Assembly (NCBI GenBank): GCA_021813585.1 | Contig: JAKAJV010000121.1 | Coordinates: 62,001-126,000, forward strand | Source of the DNA: Bacteroidota bacterium | Lineage (GTDB): Bacteria; Bacteroidota; Ignavibacteria; Ignavibacteriales; Ignavibacteriaceae | Reading direction: 5' to 3' | DNA length: 64,000 nucleotides | Shown: positions 27,585 through 36,948 of the stretch, piece by piece | Layout of the letters: the number at the start of each line of letters is the position of its first letter | Numbering within the stretch: the first letter of the stretch is position 1 | The notes under the pieces: generated by a model | The model's input: the letters and a program-made list of their open reading frames with translations, nothing else | What the model was told of the DNA's origin: nothing | Database searches by the model: none | Position numbers and translations under genes: made by a program

Positions 27585-28634
27585 CTATGCGCTGTAATCC
27601 GGAATGACGGGAATGTTTCTTAATCCGCATCCGCCTTTAACAGTAATAGTCTTCAGCAGCTTCAGGTTATTGTAGTCATAAATTTTTATTAAAGAATTAC
27701 CGCCGAAGCCGTCGTCGAAGATTAAAAGGCCGTGCTCAATAAAAAAATTCTTTATCCCGCTGCCTTTCCACACGCGAGTTATCACCTTATCTGCCAGCGA
27801 ATAGATAATTATTTGGGAAGTTGCCGGGTTCTTCTTATACAGTGTTTCGTTGCGCGGCGAAATGTTGATTGTAGAGAAGATAAGATACTTGTTGTCAGGC
27901 GTCCAGGCCGCGTTGTTAAGCTTCTGGCTGCCTTTTGTAATAAGAATGCTCTTGCCGCTCCTGGTATTTTTTAAATATATGGTCTCGGCTGTTGAGTCCG
28001 GCGTAAGGATTGAGAAATTACCGTACGGAGATTTTTTAATCAGGGGGATTTCTGGAAGCCCCGGGTATCCTTCTTTTGTAATATCAAAAGTTTTCGTCTC
28101 ATTAACCAGCACCCTGCCGAATTCGCTGAAGATAAGAGTATGCTGATTTACGTAGTTTGCAACGGTATTATCGAAAGAGTTTAATGTAACCTTAAAAGAG
28201 TTGTCTGTTTCCCACGAAGTAAAGACCTGCAGTCCGTCTCCTATTGAAGAAATAAAAGAAGCTTTGGAAGAGTCCGGGTTTAAGAGATATAATTTTATAC
28301 CGTTGATATATGGGAAAACTCCGCTCTTGCCGTAGTTGCTTGCGGTTAAAAAATAAATTGATTTTCTGCCCGGCGAATAGGAGAGGTCTACTACCTTTTC
28401 GCTGTCGCTGGCCCAGAATTTTTCAATTCTGTTTTTTGAGCCATCAAATTTATAAATGCCAGCGTTGCCGCCAAGCATTCCGACAAAATAAAATCCGGTC
28501 TGAGACAGCAGGCTTTTCCCGCTTAGTTCCGGATTCCCGCCTCCGGTGCTTCCGGAATTTTTTTCACCGCTGTTTCTGCATCCGGCAATTAAAATTATTG
28601 CGAACAGAAGCAAGATGGAACTAAACTTATGCAT
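27585..28634 (-). CDS. Lipoprotein with probable beta-propeller repeats
   Basis: The 349-residue protein begins with a lipoprotein signal (LLLFAIILIAGC, lipobox LIAGC). A Gly/Ser/Asn linker follows, and then repeated blade-like units such as YSPGRKSIYFLTAS and WTPDNKYLIFSTIN, which resemble TolB/WD40-type propeller blades. No enzymatic motif is visible. It overlaps the site-2 protease gene by 8 bp and ends the operon that begins with the 7TM-HD gene at 32388. Likely an outer- or inner-membrane-anchored periplasmic protein of unknown function. Confidence 0.8.
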   Translation of the reverse strand: MHKFSSILLLFAIILIAGCRNSGEKNSGSTGGGNPELSGKSLLSQTGFYFVGMLGGNAGIYKFDGSKNRIEKFWASDSEKVVDLSYSPGRKSIYFLTASNYGKSGVFPYINGIKLYLLNPDSSKASFISSIGDGLQVFTSWETDNSFKVTLNSFDNTVANYVNQHTLIFSEFGRVLVNETKTFDITKEGYPGLPEIPLIKKSPYGNFSILTPDSTAETIYLKNTRSGKSILITKGSQKLNNAAWTPDNKYLIFSTINISPRNETLYKKNPATSQIIIYSLADKVITRVWKGSGIKNFFIEHGLLIFDDGFGGNSLIKIYDYNNLKLLKTITVKGGCGLRNIPVIPDYSA

Positions 28635-29286
28635 GGAACAACACCGCAGTTTTTGCGAATAAACCTAGTATAAAATTAATCAATTTCATAAAGTATGACC
28701 ACAGGGGGCTATAAATAATAAACAAAAGAATGATTGATCCGTAAAAGCCCAACTTTAAAATGCCTGCCGTAAATTTATTCGGGAAGAGATCGAATAAAAT
28801 ATGCGAGCCGTCCAGCGGAGGCACCGGCAAAAGATTGAAAGCAAAAAGAAAGATATTAAAGAACACTCCGTACCAGAATATATCTAGGATGTAGCTCTCG
28901 TACTTTAGGCCGAGGTTTTGAAAGATCAGGAAGCAGATGAAAGAAAGGATTGCAAGGACAAAATTAGAAAACGGGCCAGCAAAAGATACAATCGCATCAT
29001 CGCGCAGCGGATTCTTAAATTTAGACCGGCTGACCGGTACCGGCTTTGCCCATCCGATTAATGCGAACCCGGATGCGAAAGATGCAAGCGGCATTAAGTA
29101 AGTGCCTACAAGATCGGCATGCTTAAAAGGATTTATTGTAAGCCTGCCGAGATTTTTAGCGGTGTCGTCGCCCAGCTTCCATGCGGAATATGCATGTGCG
29201 AATTCGTGTATGCCGATTGATATGAAAAATACCGGCAGAAAGGTGATGAATGAAATTAATTTTTCGCTTATATGAATGCCAGACAC
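28627..29286 (-). CDS. Site-2 protease family (M50) membrane metalloprotease
   Basis: The 219-residue multi-pass protein has the zinc motif HEFAHA in ISIGIHEFAHAYSAWKLGD and the second motif NLLPVPPLDGSHIL, whose Asp completes the zinc site. It belongs to the short M50 subgroup without PDZ or CBS domains, related to B. subtilis YwhC. These cleave membrane-embedded substrates; the substrate is unknown. It lies 4 bp after the XerD-like gene and overlaps the lipoprotein gene by 8 bp. Confidence 0.92.
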   Translation of the reverse strand: MSGIHISEKLISFITFLPVFFISIGIHEFAHAYSAWKLGDDTAKNLGRLTINPFKHADLVGTYLMPLASFASGFALIGWAKPVPVSRSKFKNPLRDDAIVSFAGPFSNFVLAILSFICFLIFQNLGLKYESYILDIFWYGVFFNIFLFAFNLLPVPPLDGSHILFDLFPNKFTAGILKLGFYGSIILLFIIYSPLWSYFMKLINFILGLFAKTAVLFHA

Positions 29287-29290
29287 AGCC

Positions 29291-30181
29291 TTATCCTCTC
29301 GGGTGAAATTCTTTATGAACCTGTTTAATATAATCCCTGTCTATATGGGTATAAATTTGAGTCGTGGAAATATCCGCATGCCCGAGCATTTCCTGCACGG
29401 CTCTTAAATCGGCACCGCCTTCCAGCAGATGTGTTGCAAAAGAATGCCGGAAGGTATGGGGGTGTACATCTTTTGTTATTCCCGCTTCCCGGACATATCT
29501 ATCCACGATTATCCAAACACCCATACGCGATAGCTTCGATCCTCTGTTATTTAAAAAAACATAATTCTGGCTCTTTATTTTTCTCTCAAGCAGCGGCCTT
29601 CCTTTGGCAAGATATTCATTTATCCAGTTTATCGCGCTGCTGCCTATCGGTACAATTCTTTCCTTAGAGCCTTTACCTAAAACTCTAATTATTTCCTCCC
29701 CGAAAAATAAATCGGACAACTTTAAATTTATAAGCTCGGAAACACGCAAGCCGCAGGCATATAAAGTTTCGAGCACTGCCTTGTCCCGCAGTCCAAGCTT
29801 TTCATCGGTTGCCGGCGCGGATAAGATTTTTTCCATTTCGCTTACCGAAAGGACCTGAGGAAGGTTCTTGGCCAGCTTTGGCGGAGGTACTTTTTCAATC
29901 GGGTTATCGTGTATGTACCTGTTTGCTAGAAGGTAATTGAAAAATCCTTTTATTGATGAATAATACCTTGCCGCGGAACTGCTGTGCAAACCGGCGTCTT
30001 TTAGAGCTTTAAAAAATAAAATCAGATTATCGTACTTTATTTCAGAGGGATCTTCCACCTTAAAATTTTCCATGAAAAGCAGCAAGGCAGAAATATCGTT
30101 TCTGTATGATTCAACTGTGTTGTCGGAAAGATTTTTTTCGAGCTTGAGTACGGTTAAATATTCTTTAAGAAAAATATTCAT
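29291..30181 (-). CDS. xerD: Tyrosine recombinase XerD-like
   Basis: The 296-residue protein has the SAM-like N-terminal core-binding domain and a catalytic domain. The tyrosine-recombinase residues are visible: R146 in ACGLRVSEL, H242 and R245 in HPHTFRHSF, H268 in MLGHAD and nucleophile Y277 in TTQIYTH. Length and HPHTFRHSFATHLLEGGADL match chromosome-dimer resolvases XerC/XerD. It overlaps the 7TM-HD gene by 4 bp in a housekeeping operon, which argues against a phage integrase. Which Xer it is cannot be settled here. Confidence 0.88.
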   Translation of the reverse strand: MNIFLKEYLTVLKLEKNLSDNTVESYRNDISALLLFMENFKVEDPSEIKYDNLILFFKALKDAGLHSSSAARYYSSIKGFFNYLLANRYIHDNPIEKVPPPKLAKNLPQVLSVSEMEKILSAPATDEKLGLRDKAVLETLYACGLRVSELINLKLSDLFFGEEIIRVLGKGSKERIVPIGSSAINWINEYLAKGRPLLERKIKSQNYVFLNNRGSKLSRMGVWIIVDRYVREAGITKDVHPHTFRHSFATHLLEGGADLRAVQEMLGHADISTTQIYTHIDRDYIKQVHKEFHPRG

Positions 30182-32388
30182 TTGTCGCCGTTTGTTTCAT
30201 CCGTCCCTTTTTCCATTTCGTCCTGCTGGGGGTATCTTATTCGTCTGTGGTGCTGGCCGACCAGTATGCCTATAAACGCCTCTTTAATTTTATTTAAGTC
30301 GCTGAATGTAATCGGCGAGTTGTCCAGCTGGTTGTCTTCCACCCTAGACTGAATGATTTTTTCAATCATGTTTTCAACCTTAACCGGATCGGCGTCTTCA
30401 ATAGACCGGACGGCGGACTCGCAGCTGTCGGCCAGCATTACAATAGCAGTCTCTTTCGTATTAGGCTTTGGGCCGGGGTATTTGTAGTCTTCAACGTTTA
30501 CTTTCTCCTCGCCGTACATCTTTTTTGCCTTGTCGTAAAAATAGGAGATTGTGGTTGTACCGTGGTGCATGGGTATAAAGTCGATTATTTCCCTGGGTAG
30601 ATTGTTTTCTTCAGCCAGCGCAATACCTTCCCTAACGTGCTTTACAATTAAGCTGACGCTTTCTTCTGGAGTTAAATTTTCATGAATGTTCTGGTTGTTA
30701 AGCTGGTTCTCTACAAAGTTCTGCGGAGTAATTGTCTTGCCGATATCGTGGTAATAAGCTCCGACCCTAGCAAGCAGCGGATTGGCCAGAATGCTCTCTG
30801 CGGCGGCTTCCGCCAAAGTTCCCATGGTCATCGAGTGGTTAAAGGTGCCCGGGGCTCTTCTGGCAAGCTCTTTAAGCAGCGGTCTATCGAAGTTGGATAG
30901 CTCAAGCAGGGTAAGGTCCGTGGTAATTTTAAAGAACCTCTCAAAGAAGATTAACAGTCCGTATGTAAGCACGGGACTAATCAGAGCATTCGATCCGGCA
31001 AAGGCGGATTCGATCAAGATATTTTCAATCGAAGCGAACCGCTCAAGACCGAACGCAAATATCGTAACAAGATAGCCGATAAGAATAAAAAGGAACGACC
31101 TGAATATTTGGGAACGGTTTTTAATATCCCGCACCGTGTATACCGAAAGTGCGCCCGCGAATAAGTTCATTGCGGTAAACGTATAATCGTTTCCTCTTAT
31201 TGCGCCTGCTATTAAAACTATAATTACCGTGCAGTAGAATCCCACCCGCGAATCAAAAATTATTGTAAGAAGCATTGAAGCGACCGGGATGAATATTAAA
31301 AATTGAACCGGGGCGTTTACGGTAATATGGTTTATTAAGAAAGTGATAAAGGCAATGAACAAAAAGTTGATTGAGATGAGCAGTATCTTTTGATTATCGA
31401 AAAATATTTTTTTCCTGAAAAGGAAAAGGTATATGGTAAGGAGTGTAATAAGGAAAGCAATATGAAGGAACTTCCCTAGAAATTGAAGCAGGCTTCCTCC
31501 TCCGCCCACTTCTTCGCCTTTTGCCAGCCTATACGAATCTATTTTTAATTTATCTTCATTCGTTACGCGGTCGTGTTTGGCAATTATCCTCTCGTTTTCG
31601 TTTACTATGCCGCTGTACTTGGAAACGTTGCTCTTTGCCTGGTCTACTTCTTCGTCGGTTAATTTTCGGCTAAATATAATGTTCGGGAAGATGAAGTGAG
31701 AGCCGTACTCAATAAGTGCCTGCTTCAATTCATTATCAAAATTCATTGCCGATATTTCGTCCGACAGCTGGATTTGAGCATCGTATACGGCGAGCAGGCT
31801 GCTTAGGTTTGATATCTTATCAACGTTCCCTGTCCTTATGGCTATGCTGTCCCTGCCTACCTGCGAGGAGTCCTCGTTAACAATGCCGTTAACGTATAAA
31901 TCGCTTATAGCATTTTTAAGTATAGAAAATATTCTTTTAAAATTTACCTGGCGGTTGGCAATCAGGTTTTTTTCCTGTCTTCGCAGATGCTTAAAAGTAT
32001 TGAACGACGAGCTGCTTAGAAAGGTCGGATTAAAGTCCTGAAGCGTATCGGTTGCCATAACGCTGTCTATCATTTTTAATAAGAAGGCATTGTATGACTG
32101 CAATGAGTCAAGCGATCTTTCAGATTCGTCGTCTTGCCTTACGAAAACGGGATACACACTTTCGGCTGCAGCCTTAACTTCCGCCTTATAAATATCCGGA
32201 TCCTTTAGAATAGGGAAACTGAACGGCGCTATTAAATCGTCGTGTATCCATATAGAGCCGACCGGTATTTCGGACTCAATAGATTCTCCTTTGGGAAACA
32301 TTAATGCAATCAGCAGAACTACTATAAGTCCGATTAGAACTTTTACCCTTAGGCTGCTTTTAAATTTCAATTTCTTTCTTTCACTCAT
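30178..32388 (-). CDS. 7TM receptor with intracellular HD hydrolase (PgpH-like)
   Basis: The 736-residue protein has an N-terminal membrane segment, an extracellular 7TMR-HDED-type domain to about residue 300, seven membrane helices at about 305-500 and a cytoplasmic HD domain. The metal motif is AYYHDIGKT, and histidines in NHSMTMGTLAEAAAE and FIPMHHGTTTI complete the site. The family includes PgpH, a cyclic-di-AMP phosphodiesterase of Firmicutes, so that activity is the best guess. It is the first gene of an overlapping operon with xerD, the M50 protease and the lipoprotein. Confidence 0.9.
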   Translation of the reverse strand: MSERKKLKFKSSLRVKVLIGLIVVLLIALMFPKGESIESEIPVGSIWIHDDLIAPFSFPILKDPDIYKAEVKAAAESVYPVFVRQDDESERSLDSLQSYNAFLLKMIDSVMATDTLQDFNPTFLSSSSFNTFKHLRRQEKNLIANRQVNFKRIFSILKNAISDLYVNGIVNEDSSQVGRDSIAIRTGNVDKISNLSSLLAVYDAQIQLSDEISAMNFDNELKQALIEYGSHFIFPNIIFSRKLTDEEVDQAKSNVSKYSGIVNENERIIAKHDRVTNEDKLKIDSYRLAKGEEVGGGGSLLQFLGKFLHIAFLITLLTIYLFLFRKKIFFDNQKILLISINFLFIAFITFLINHITVNAPVQFLIFIPVASMLLTIIFDSRVGFYCTVIIVLIAGAIRGNDYTFTAMNLFAGALSVYTVRDIKNRSQIFRSFLFILIGYLVTIFAFGLERFASIENILIESAFAGSNALISPVLTYGLLIFFERFFKITTDLTLLELSNFDRPLLKELARRAPGTFNHSMTMGTLAEAAAESILANPLLARVGAYYHDIGKTITPQNFVENQLNNQNIHENLTPEESVSLIVKHVREGIALAEENNLPREIIDFIPMHHGTTTISYFYDKAKKMYGEEKVNVEDYKYPGPKPNTKETAIVMLADSCESAVRSIEDADPVKVENMIEKIIQSRVEDNQLDNSPITFSDLNKIKEAFIGILVGQHHRRIRYPQQDEMEKGTDETNGDK

Positions 32389-32573
32389 CTGTATATAAAT
32401 AATAACTGCGACTTAAAAGGTGCTGATGCCGGCAATTGTTTTTTCAAAGCGATTGAAAGATAATGAATATATGAAATAATTTCTAATGAATTAATACAGC
32501 TTTACAATCGGACAAGTTTATGACACAAGGTAAGTCCGGAGAATGCTTAGATGCCCGTCAATAAGTTGAATTG

Positions 32574-33521
32574 TTAAAGCTCAAGCTTCATTTTAAATGT
32601 GGTTCGCTCGTATTTTGATTCTTTATCCATCGGAACGGATTTGAAGCCTAGACTTTCGTACAGATTAACTGCCGCCTGCAGCCTGCGGTTAGTTTCCAGG
32701 GTAACCTTAGATGCTTTTTTAGAATAGGCAAATCCTATTACCGCTAGGGCCAGCTTTTTACCTATTTGCCTTCCCTGTGCTTTCTCAGTAACGGCCATCT
32801 TGGCAAGCTCATATGTATCATCATTTATTTTAATTGCTGCACACGTCCCCACAATCTCGTTCTCAAGGCGGGCAAAGAAGACCTCTCCCCCTTTGTCGAT
32901 AATCTCCTTTTCGGGATCGGATAAAATTTTTTCATCTTCCTTCTCAACCTTGAAATACTTTTTCAGCCACTCATAATTCAGCCGCTTAAACTGTTCCTTA
33001 AGCACCGGTGAATAGCGGAGTATCTCTACTGCGTCCATATGCCGTTGCTTTGTCCTTTTTAGTGTGCGGTTATAAATGTCCTTTTCGTCGAGGGCATTTT
33101 CAACCGATTCAATTACATGAAGCAGATCATACCCTGTTGCCTGAATAATTTCCTTTACAGAGTCCTCAATCTCTTTGAGCAGCGGCTGCAGGGATTCGAA
33201 TAAAGATTTGCCTTTCTCAGTAAGCCTAACCATCCGTTTGCGCCTGTCATTCCCATCATCAAATTCCTCAACTAGCTTTTCTTTCTCCATTTGATTTACA
33301 AACTGAACGACAGCAGGGTGGGAAAATCCGATTGACGATGCAAGGTCGAGTATTGAAGAGCCGCCGTAATTGTAAAGATAATTCGTCAGCGCAAACCATC
33401 TCGGCTCGAAACTTATTTTCTGGCTTTTATAAATTTTAGAAACATCCTGCATAAAGCGGTCGCTTAGTCTTTTAAGTCTGCTTCCCAAAGCAATTTCACC
33501 AAGCTCTTTAATAATATCCAT
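32574..33521 (-). CDS. MarR-type regulator fused to a GNAT acetyltransferase
   Basis: The 315-residue protein joins a winged-helix MarR domain (residues about 1-150; SSILDLASSIGFSHPAVVQF as recognition helix region, then DGNDRRKRMVRLTEKGKSLF as the wing) to a GNAT domain (about 160-315; LAKMAVTEKAQGRQIGKKLA binds acetyl-CoA). Such fusions are widespread and their acetylation targets are unknown. A perfect palindrome at 33551-33570, 30 bp before the start, is a strong candidate for its own operator. Confidence 0.92.
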   Translation of the reverse strand: MDIIKELGEIALGSRLKRLSDRFMQDVSKIYKSQKISFEPRWFALTNYLYNYGGSSILDLASSIGFSHPAVVQFVNQMEKEKLVEEFDDGNDRRKRMVRLTEKGKSLFESLQPLLKEIEDSVKEIIQATGYDLLHVIESVENALDEKDIYNRTLKRTKQRHMDAVEILRYSPVLKEQFKRLNYEWLKKYFKVEKEDEKILSDPEKEIIDKGGEVFFARLENEIVGTCAAIKINDDTYELAKMAVTEKAQGRQIGKKLALAVIGFAYSKKASKVTLETNRRLQAAVNLYESLGFKSVPMDKESKYERTTFKMKLEL

Positions 33522-33550
33522 TTTATTTTACCGGAAAATAATTTAACCAT

Positions 33551-33570
33551 TTACGTAAGCACTTACGTAA
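33551..33570. promoter_or_regulatory. Palindromic operator, probably for the MarR-GNAT protein
   Basis: TTACGTAAG-CA-CTTACGTAA is a perfect 9+2+9 inverted repeat located 30 bp upstream of the MarR-GNAT start codon. Size and position fit an autoregulatory MarR site covering the promoter. Binding by this protein is inference. Confidence 0.65.
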
Positions 33571-33631
33571 TATATTTCATATTTCGTAATTTTTCAACCT
33601 GGAATTTAAAAATGAAAGATTATGAGAGTAA

Positions 33632-36112
33632 TTAGTCGATTGAAACTTTAACCGGTTTAACGTGCCAAATCTTTTTTGCATATTCGTTAACGGACCTATC
33701 GCTCGAAAATTTTCCAATCCTTGCTAGGTTTAAGATAGATTTGCGGGTCCACTCTTCAGTGTTTAAATAAAGTCTGCTTACCGATTCTTGAGCATTAACG
33801 TAAGATTCGTAGTCGGCGAACAGGCAGTAATAATCAACCCTCATTAAACCTTCGATCAAGTGATCAAATATGCCCGGCTCGTTTTTGTTGAAGAACCCCG
33901 AGGCAATTAAGTCCACAACCTTCCGCAGTTCTTTGTTTCTGTCATAATACTCCATAGGGTTGTAGCCGTTTTGTTTTAAATTTGATATCTGGTCTGCGTT
34001 AAGTCCGAATATAAAAATGTTCTCCTTCCCTACTTCTTCCCTAATCTCAATGTTTGCACCATCCATTGTACCGATTGTTAGTGCACCGTTCAAAGCAAAT
34101 TTCATATTGCCGGTACCCGAGGCTTCGAAGCCTGCAGTAGATATTTGTTCGGAAAGATCGGATGCGGGAATAATTTTTTCCGCAAGAGTTACCGAATAGT
34201 CTTTTAGGAAAATCACCTTAAGCTTATCTCCTATTTCCCTATCGTTATTTACTGTTTCCGCAACGGAATTTATTAACTTGATTACAAGCTTTGCAGTGTA
34301 GTAAGCAGGCGCGGCCTTACCCGCAAAAATTACAGTCCTCGGAACAATTTCGATAGAGGGATTTTCTTTAATCCTGTTATACAATGTAATAATATGGAAA
34401 ACGTTCAAAAGTTGTCTCTTGTATTCATGAAACCTTTTTATCTGAGCATCGAATACCGATTCGGCATTTACCTTTATGTCGTGCTCGCCTTCAATATACT
34501 TTATTAGAAGCCGCTTATTAAGCCACTTGGAGCTCCTCCAGTTTTCCCTGAACTGCGCATCGTCCGCAAGGTCTTCTATTTCTCTTATTCTTGATAAATC
34601 CTTTACCCAGCCCGATCCGATTTTATCTGTTATAAGTCCGGATAATAGAGGATTGGCGGTTTTAAGCCAGCGTCTCGGCGTAATTCCGTTCGTTATGTTA
34701 ATAAACTTTTTGGGAAAGATTTTATAAAACTGCGGAAAAATTTTTTCCTTAAGGATGTTTGTATGCAGCTCGGCAACGCCGTTAACGGAATGACAGCCGA
34801 CTATTGCCAGGTGAGCCATCTTAACAGCTTTTATTGCGCCCTCCCTTATTATTGAAAGCTCGGCTATTATATCGTTATCGTTTGTAAAATTGTTCCTAAC
34901 ATATTCAAGGAACCTGCGGTTTATTTCGTAAACTATCTGTAGGTGGCGCGGCAGTAAATTTTCCCATATAGAAACCGGCCACTCTTCCAAAGCCTCCGGG
35001 ACGACAGTATGGTTGGTATAGCCGAAAGTATTGAGAGTAATTTCCCAAGCTTTATCCCATTCCAGGTTATATTCATCAATCAGCAGCCGCATTAGCTCCG
35101 GTATGGCAATTACAGGATGTGTATCGTTCAACTGAATTGCCGTTTTCTGCGGGAACTGATCGAACGAATCGTGGTTGATCTTATATTTTCTTATAATATC
35201 CTGCAGTGTTGCCGATGTAAAAAAATATTGCTGCTTCAGCCTTAAAAATTTGCCCTGTGTAATCGTGTCGTTCGGGTAAAGAGCCTTTGAAATATTTTCC
35301 GAAATATTTTTGGATTCCACAGCTTCGATATAATTACCGCTGTTAAACTGCTGGAAGTCAAATTCATTTGTCGCCTTAGCCTGCCAGAGCCTTAAATTAT
35401 TAACGGTGTTTGTGCCGTAACCGGGAACGGGTACATCGAATGCGACTGCGTAAACATCCTGAGTATTCAGCCAGTTGAATTTCAGCCTGCCGGACTGATC
35501 TGTATACATTTTAACGTTGCCGTAAAACTTAACTCTGAATACCAGGTTCCTCCTTAATATTTCCCACGGATTTCCGTAGCTGAGCCAATTATCTGGCTTT
35601 TCAAACTGCCAGCCGTTAACAATCTCCTGCTTAAATATTCCATACTCGTACCGTATCCCGTATCCGAAAGCCGGAAGGCCGAGAGTTGCCATTGAATCTA
35701 AATAACACGCAGCCAAACGCCCGAGACCGCCGTTGCCCAATGCCATATCGTTCTCCAGGTCCCTTATATCTTCAAGGCCGTATCCGTCTTCTTTTAAAAT
35801 ATTATAGCACTCATCATAGTAGTTCATATTGATTAAAGCATTACCGAGCAGCCTTCCCATCAAAAATTCGAGAGAGAGATAATAGACCCTTTTAACATCC
35901 TTTTCCTTGTAGCGCTGCTGCGTTCTAAGCCAATTTCTTACAAGCCTGTCTCTAACCGATAAAGAAAGCGCGTAGTATGCATCTTCGGGCATTGAGGTTA
36001 CTTTATCCCGGACTAGAATAAATTCCAGGTGCTCTGAGAATTGATTTGAGATTGAGTAGTCCTCGAATTTTTCACCGTCGGTAAAGAAGACGGAATTATT
36101 TTTTAAGCTCAT
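33632..36112 (-). CDS. glgP: Glycogen/starch/alpha-glucan phosphorylase
   Basis: The ATG at 36112 gives 826 residues and has GGGAGC a few bases upstream; the longer frame to 36223 is not conserved. The GT35 fold is clear from RNWLRTQQRY, LGNGGLGRLAACYLDSMATL and the PLP-lysine signature EASGTGNMKFALNGALTIG. It releases glucose 1-phosphate from glycogen in the cytoplasm. No other glycogen gene is adjacent. It is probably monocistronic. Confidence 0.97.
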   Translation of the reverse strand: MSLKNNSVFFTDGEKFEDYSISNQFSEHLEFILVRDKVTSMPEDAYYALSLSVRDRLVRNWLRTQQRYKEKDVKRVYYLSLEFLMGRLLGNALINMNYYDECYNILKEDGYGLEDIRDLENDMALGNGGLGRLAACYLDSMATLGLPAFGYGIRYEYGIFKQEIVNGWQFEKPDNWLSYGNPWEILRRNLVFRVKFYGNVKMYTDQSGRLKFNWLNTQDVYAVAFDVPVPGYGTNTVNNLRLWQAKATNEFDFQQFNSGNYIEAVESKNISENISKALYPNDTITQGKFLRLKQQYFFTSATLQDIIRKYKINHDSFDQFPQKTAIQLNDTHPVIAIPELMRLLIDEYNLEWDKAWEITLNTFGYTNHTVVPEALEEWPVSIWENLLPRHLQIVYEINRRFLEYVRNNFTNDNDIIAELSIIREGAIKAVKMAHLAIVGCHSVNGVAELHTNILKEKIFPQFYKIFPKKFINITNGITPRRWLKTANPLLSGLITDKIGSGWVKDLSRIREIEDLADDAQFRENWRSSKWLNKRLLIKYIEGEHDIKVNAESVFDAQIKRFHEYKRQLLNVFHIITLYNRIKENPSIEIVPRTVIFAGKAAPAYYTAKLVIKLINSVAETVNNDREIGDKLKVIFLKDYSVTLAEKIIPASDLSEQISTAGFEASGTGNMKFALNGALTIGTMDGANIEIREEVGKENIFIFGLNADQISNLKQNGYNPMEYYDRNKELRKVVDLIASGFFNKNEPGIFDHLIEGLMRVDYYCLFADYESYVNAQESVSRLYLNTEEWTRKSILNLARIGKFSSDRSVNEYAKKIWHVKPVKVSID

Positions 36113-36244
36113 AAAAGCTCCCTTCTGTTTTATAAAGCTGTGGAAAAGCCGAGTACAAAAAAAGAAGACAGATAATGCAGAATTTCTATTACAATAAATA
36201 AATAAAAAAGGATGGAAGGTCAATAAATTTCAGGAAGAAATTTT

Positions 36245-36748
36245 TTATTCCTCTTTGTCTAGTTCGGAAAGCAAATCCAAAATATCCAGATGCTTGGTGG
36301 TAATTTGCAAATGACCGTCTTCATCTATAGGCCACTTGTCAAGGGGGCGGTCGGCATAAAGCTCAACGCCGTTGCCGTCCGGGTCGATAAGATAAATCGA
36401 TTCGGTAACCCCGTGGTCCGAAGCTCCGGCGATGGGATAATTAATTTCATACAATCTTTTTAAAACTAAGGCAAGCTCTCTTCTATTAGGATAGAGGATA
36501 CCGAAATGGTAAAGCCCCGTGTGGCCGTCAGGAGGCGGTGTCGCTTCATTCCCGTTCCAGGTATTAAGTCCTATATGGTGATGGTATCCGCCGGCAGAAA
36601 GAAAAACGGCTGAGTTGCCGTATGTAGACGTAATTTCAAAGCCCAAAAGGTCCCGGTAAAACTTTAATGATTTTTCAAGGTTTGAAACAGTTAGATGTAT
36701 ATGACCGATTTTTACTTCCGGGTGTATTACGTTTTTTATAGGAGGCAT
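36245..36748 (-). CDS. VOC family protein (glyoxalase / extradiol dioxygenase fold)
   Basis: The ATG at 36748 (167 residues) starts MPPIKNVIHPEVKIGHIHL. The longer frame to 36823 would run into the palindromic element upstream and is unlikely. Two beta-alpha-beta-beta-beta modules are visible, with candidate metal ligands H in IGHIHLTVSNL, H in GLYHFGILY and E in DPDGNGVELYAD. It resembles ring-cleaving-dioxygenase-like VOC proteins. The substrate is unknown. Confidence 0.85.
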   Translation of the reverse strand: MPPIKNVIHPEVKIGHIHLTVSNLEKSLKFYRDLLGFEITSTYGNSAVFLSAGGYHHHIGLNTWNGNEATPPPDGHTGLYHFGILYPNRRELALVLKRLYEINYPIAGASDHGVTESIYLIDPDGNGVELYADRPLDKWPIDEDGHLQITTKHLDILDLLSELDKEE

Positions 36749-36785
36749 AATATCATTCTTAAATTTTGGGAGCGTTAAATTATAT

Positions 36786-36898
36786 ATCACCTTACGCAAA
36801 AATTCAGAACTCATCCCCCTCACCCCCTTCTCTTGCCAAGAGAAGGGGGTGAGGGGGATGAGTTTGTATTCAAACAGATAAATTCTGCGTAAGGTAAC
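36786..36898. repeat. Palindromic element, family 2 copy A (TTACGCA ends, 27-bp perfect hairpin core)
   Basis: The ends are ATCACCTTACGCA (36786-36798) and TGCGTAAGGTAAC (36886-36898), inverted repeats over 10 bp. The core contains a perfect 27-bp stem (36808-36834 with 36838-36864) around a 3-nt loop. It lies immediately upstream of the VOC gene. The same end sequences, but a different core, occur at 58000-58132. Non-coding. Confidence 0.8.
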
Positions 36899-36948
36899 TT
36901 ATAATAATTTTTCTACATAAAAAATTTTCAAAGATATTTAATAGAGAA

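Noticed and set aside
29291-30181. Tyrosine recombinase as an integrase of a mobile element
   Set aside because: Its 4-bp overlaps with conserved chromosomal genes, XerD-like length and absence of adjacent tRNA or attachment repeats indicate a chromosomal Xer recombinase.
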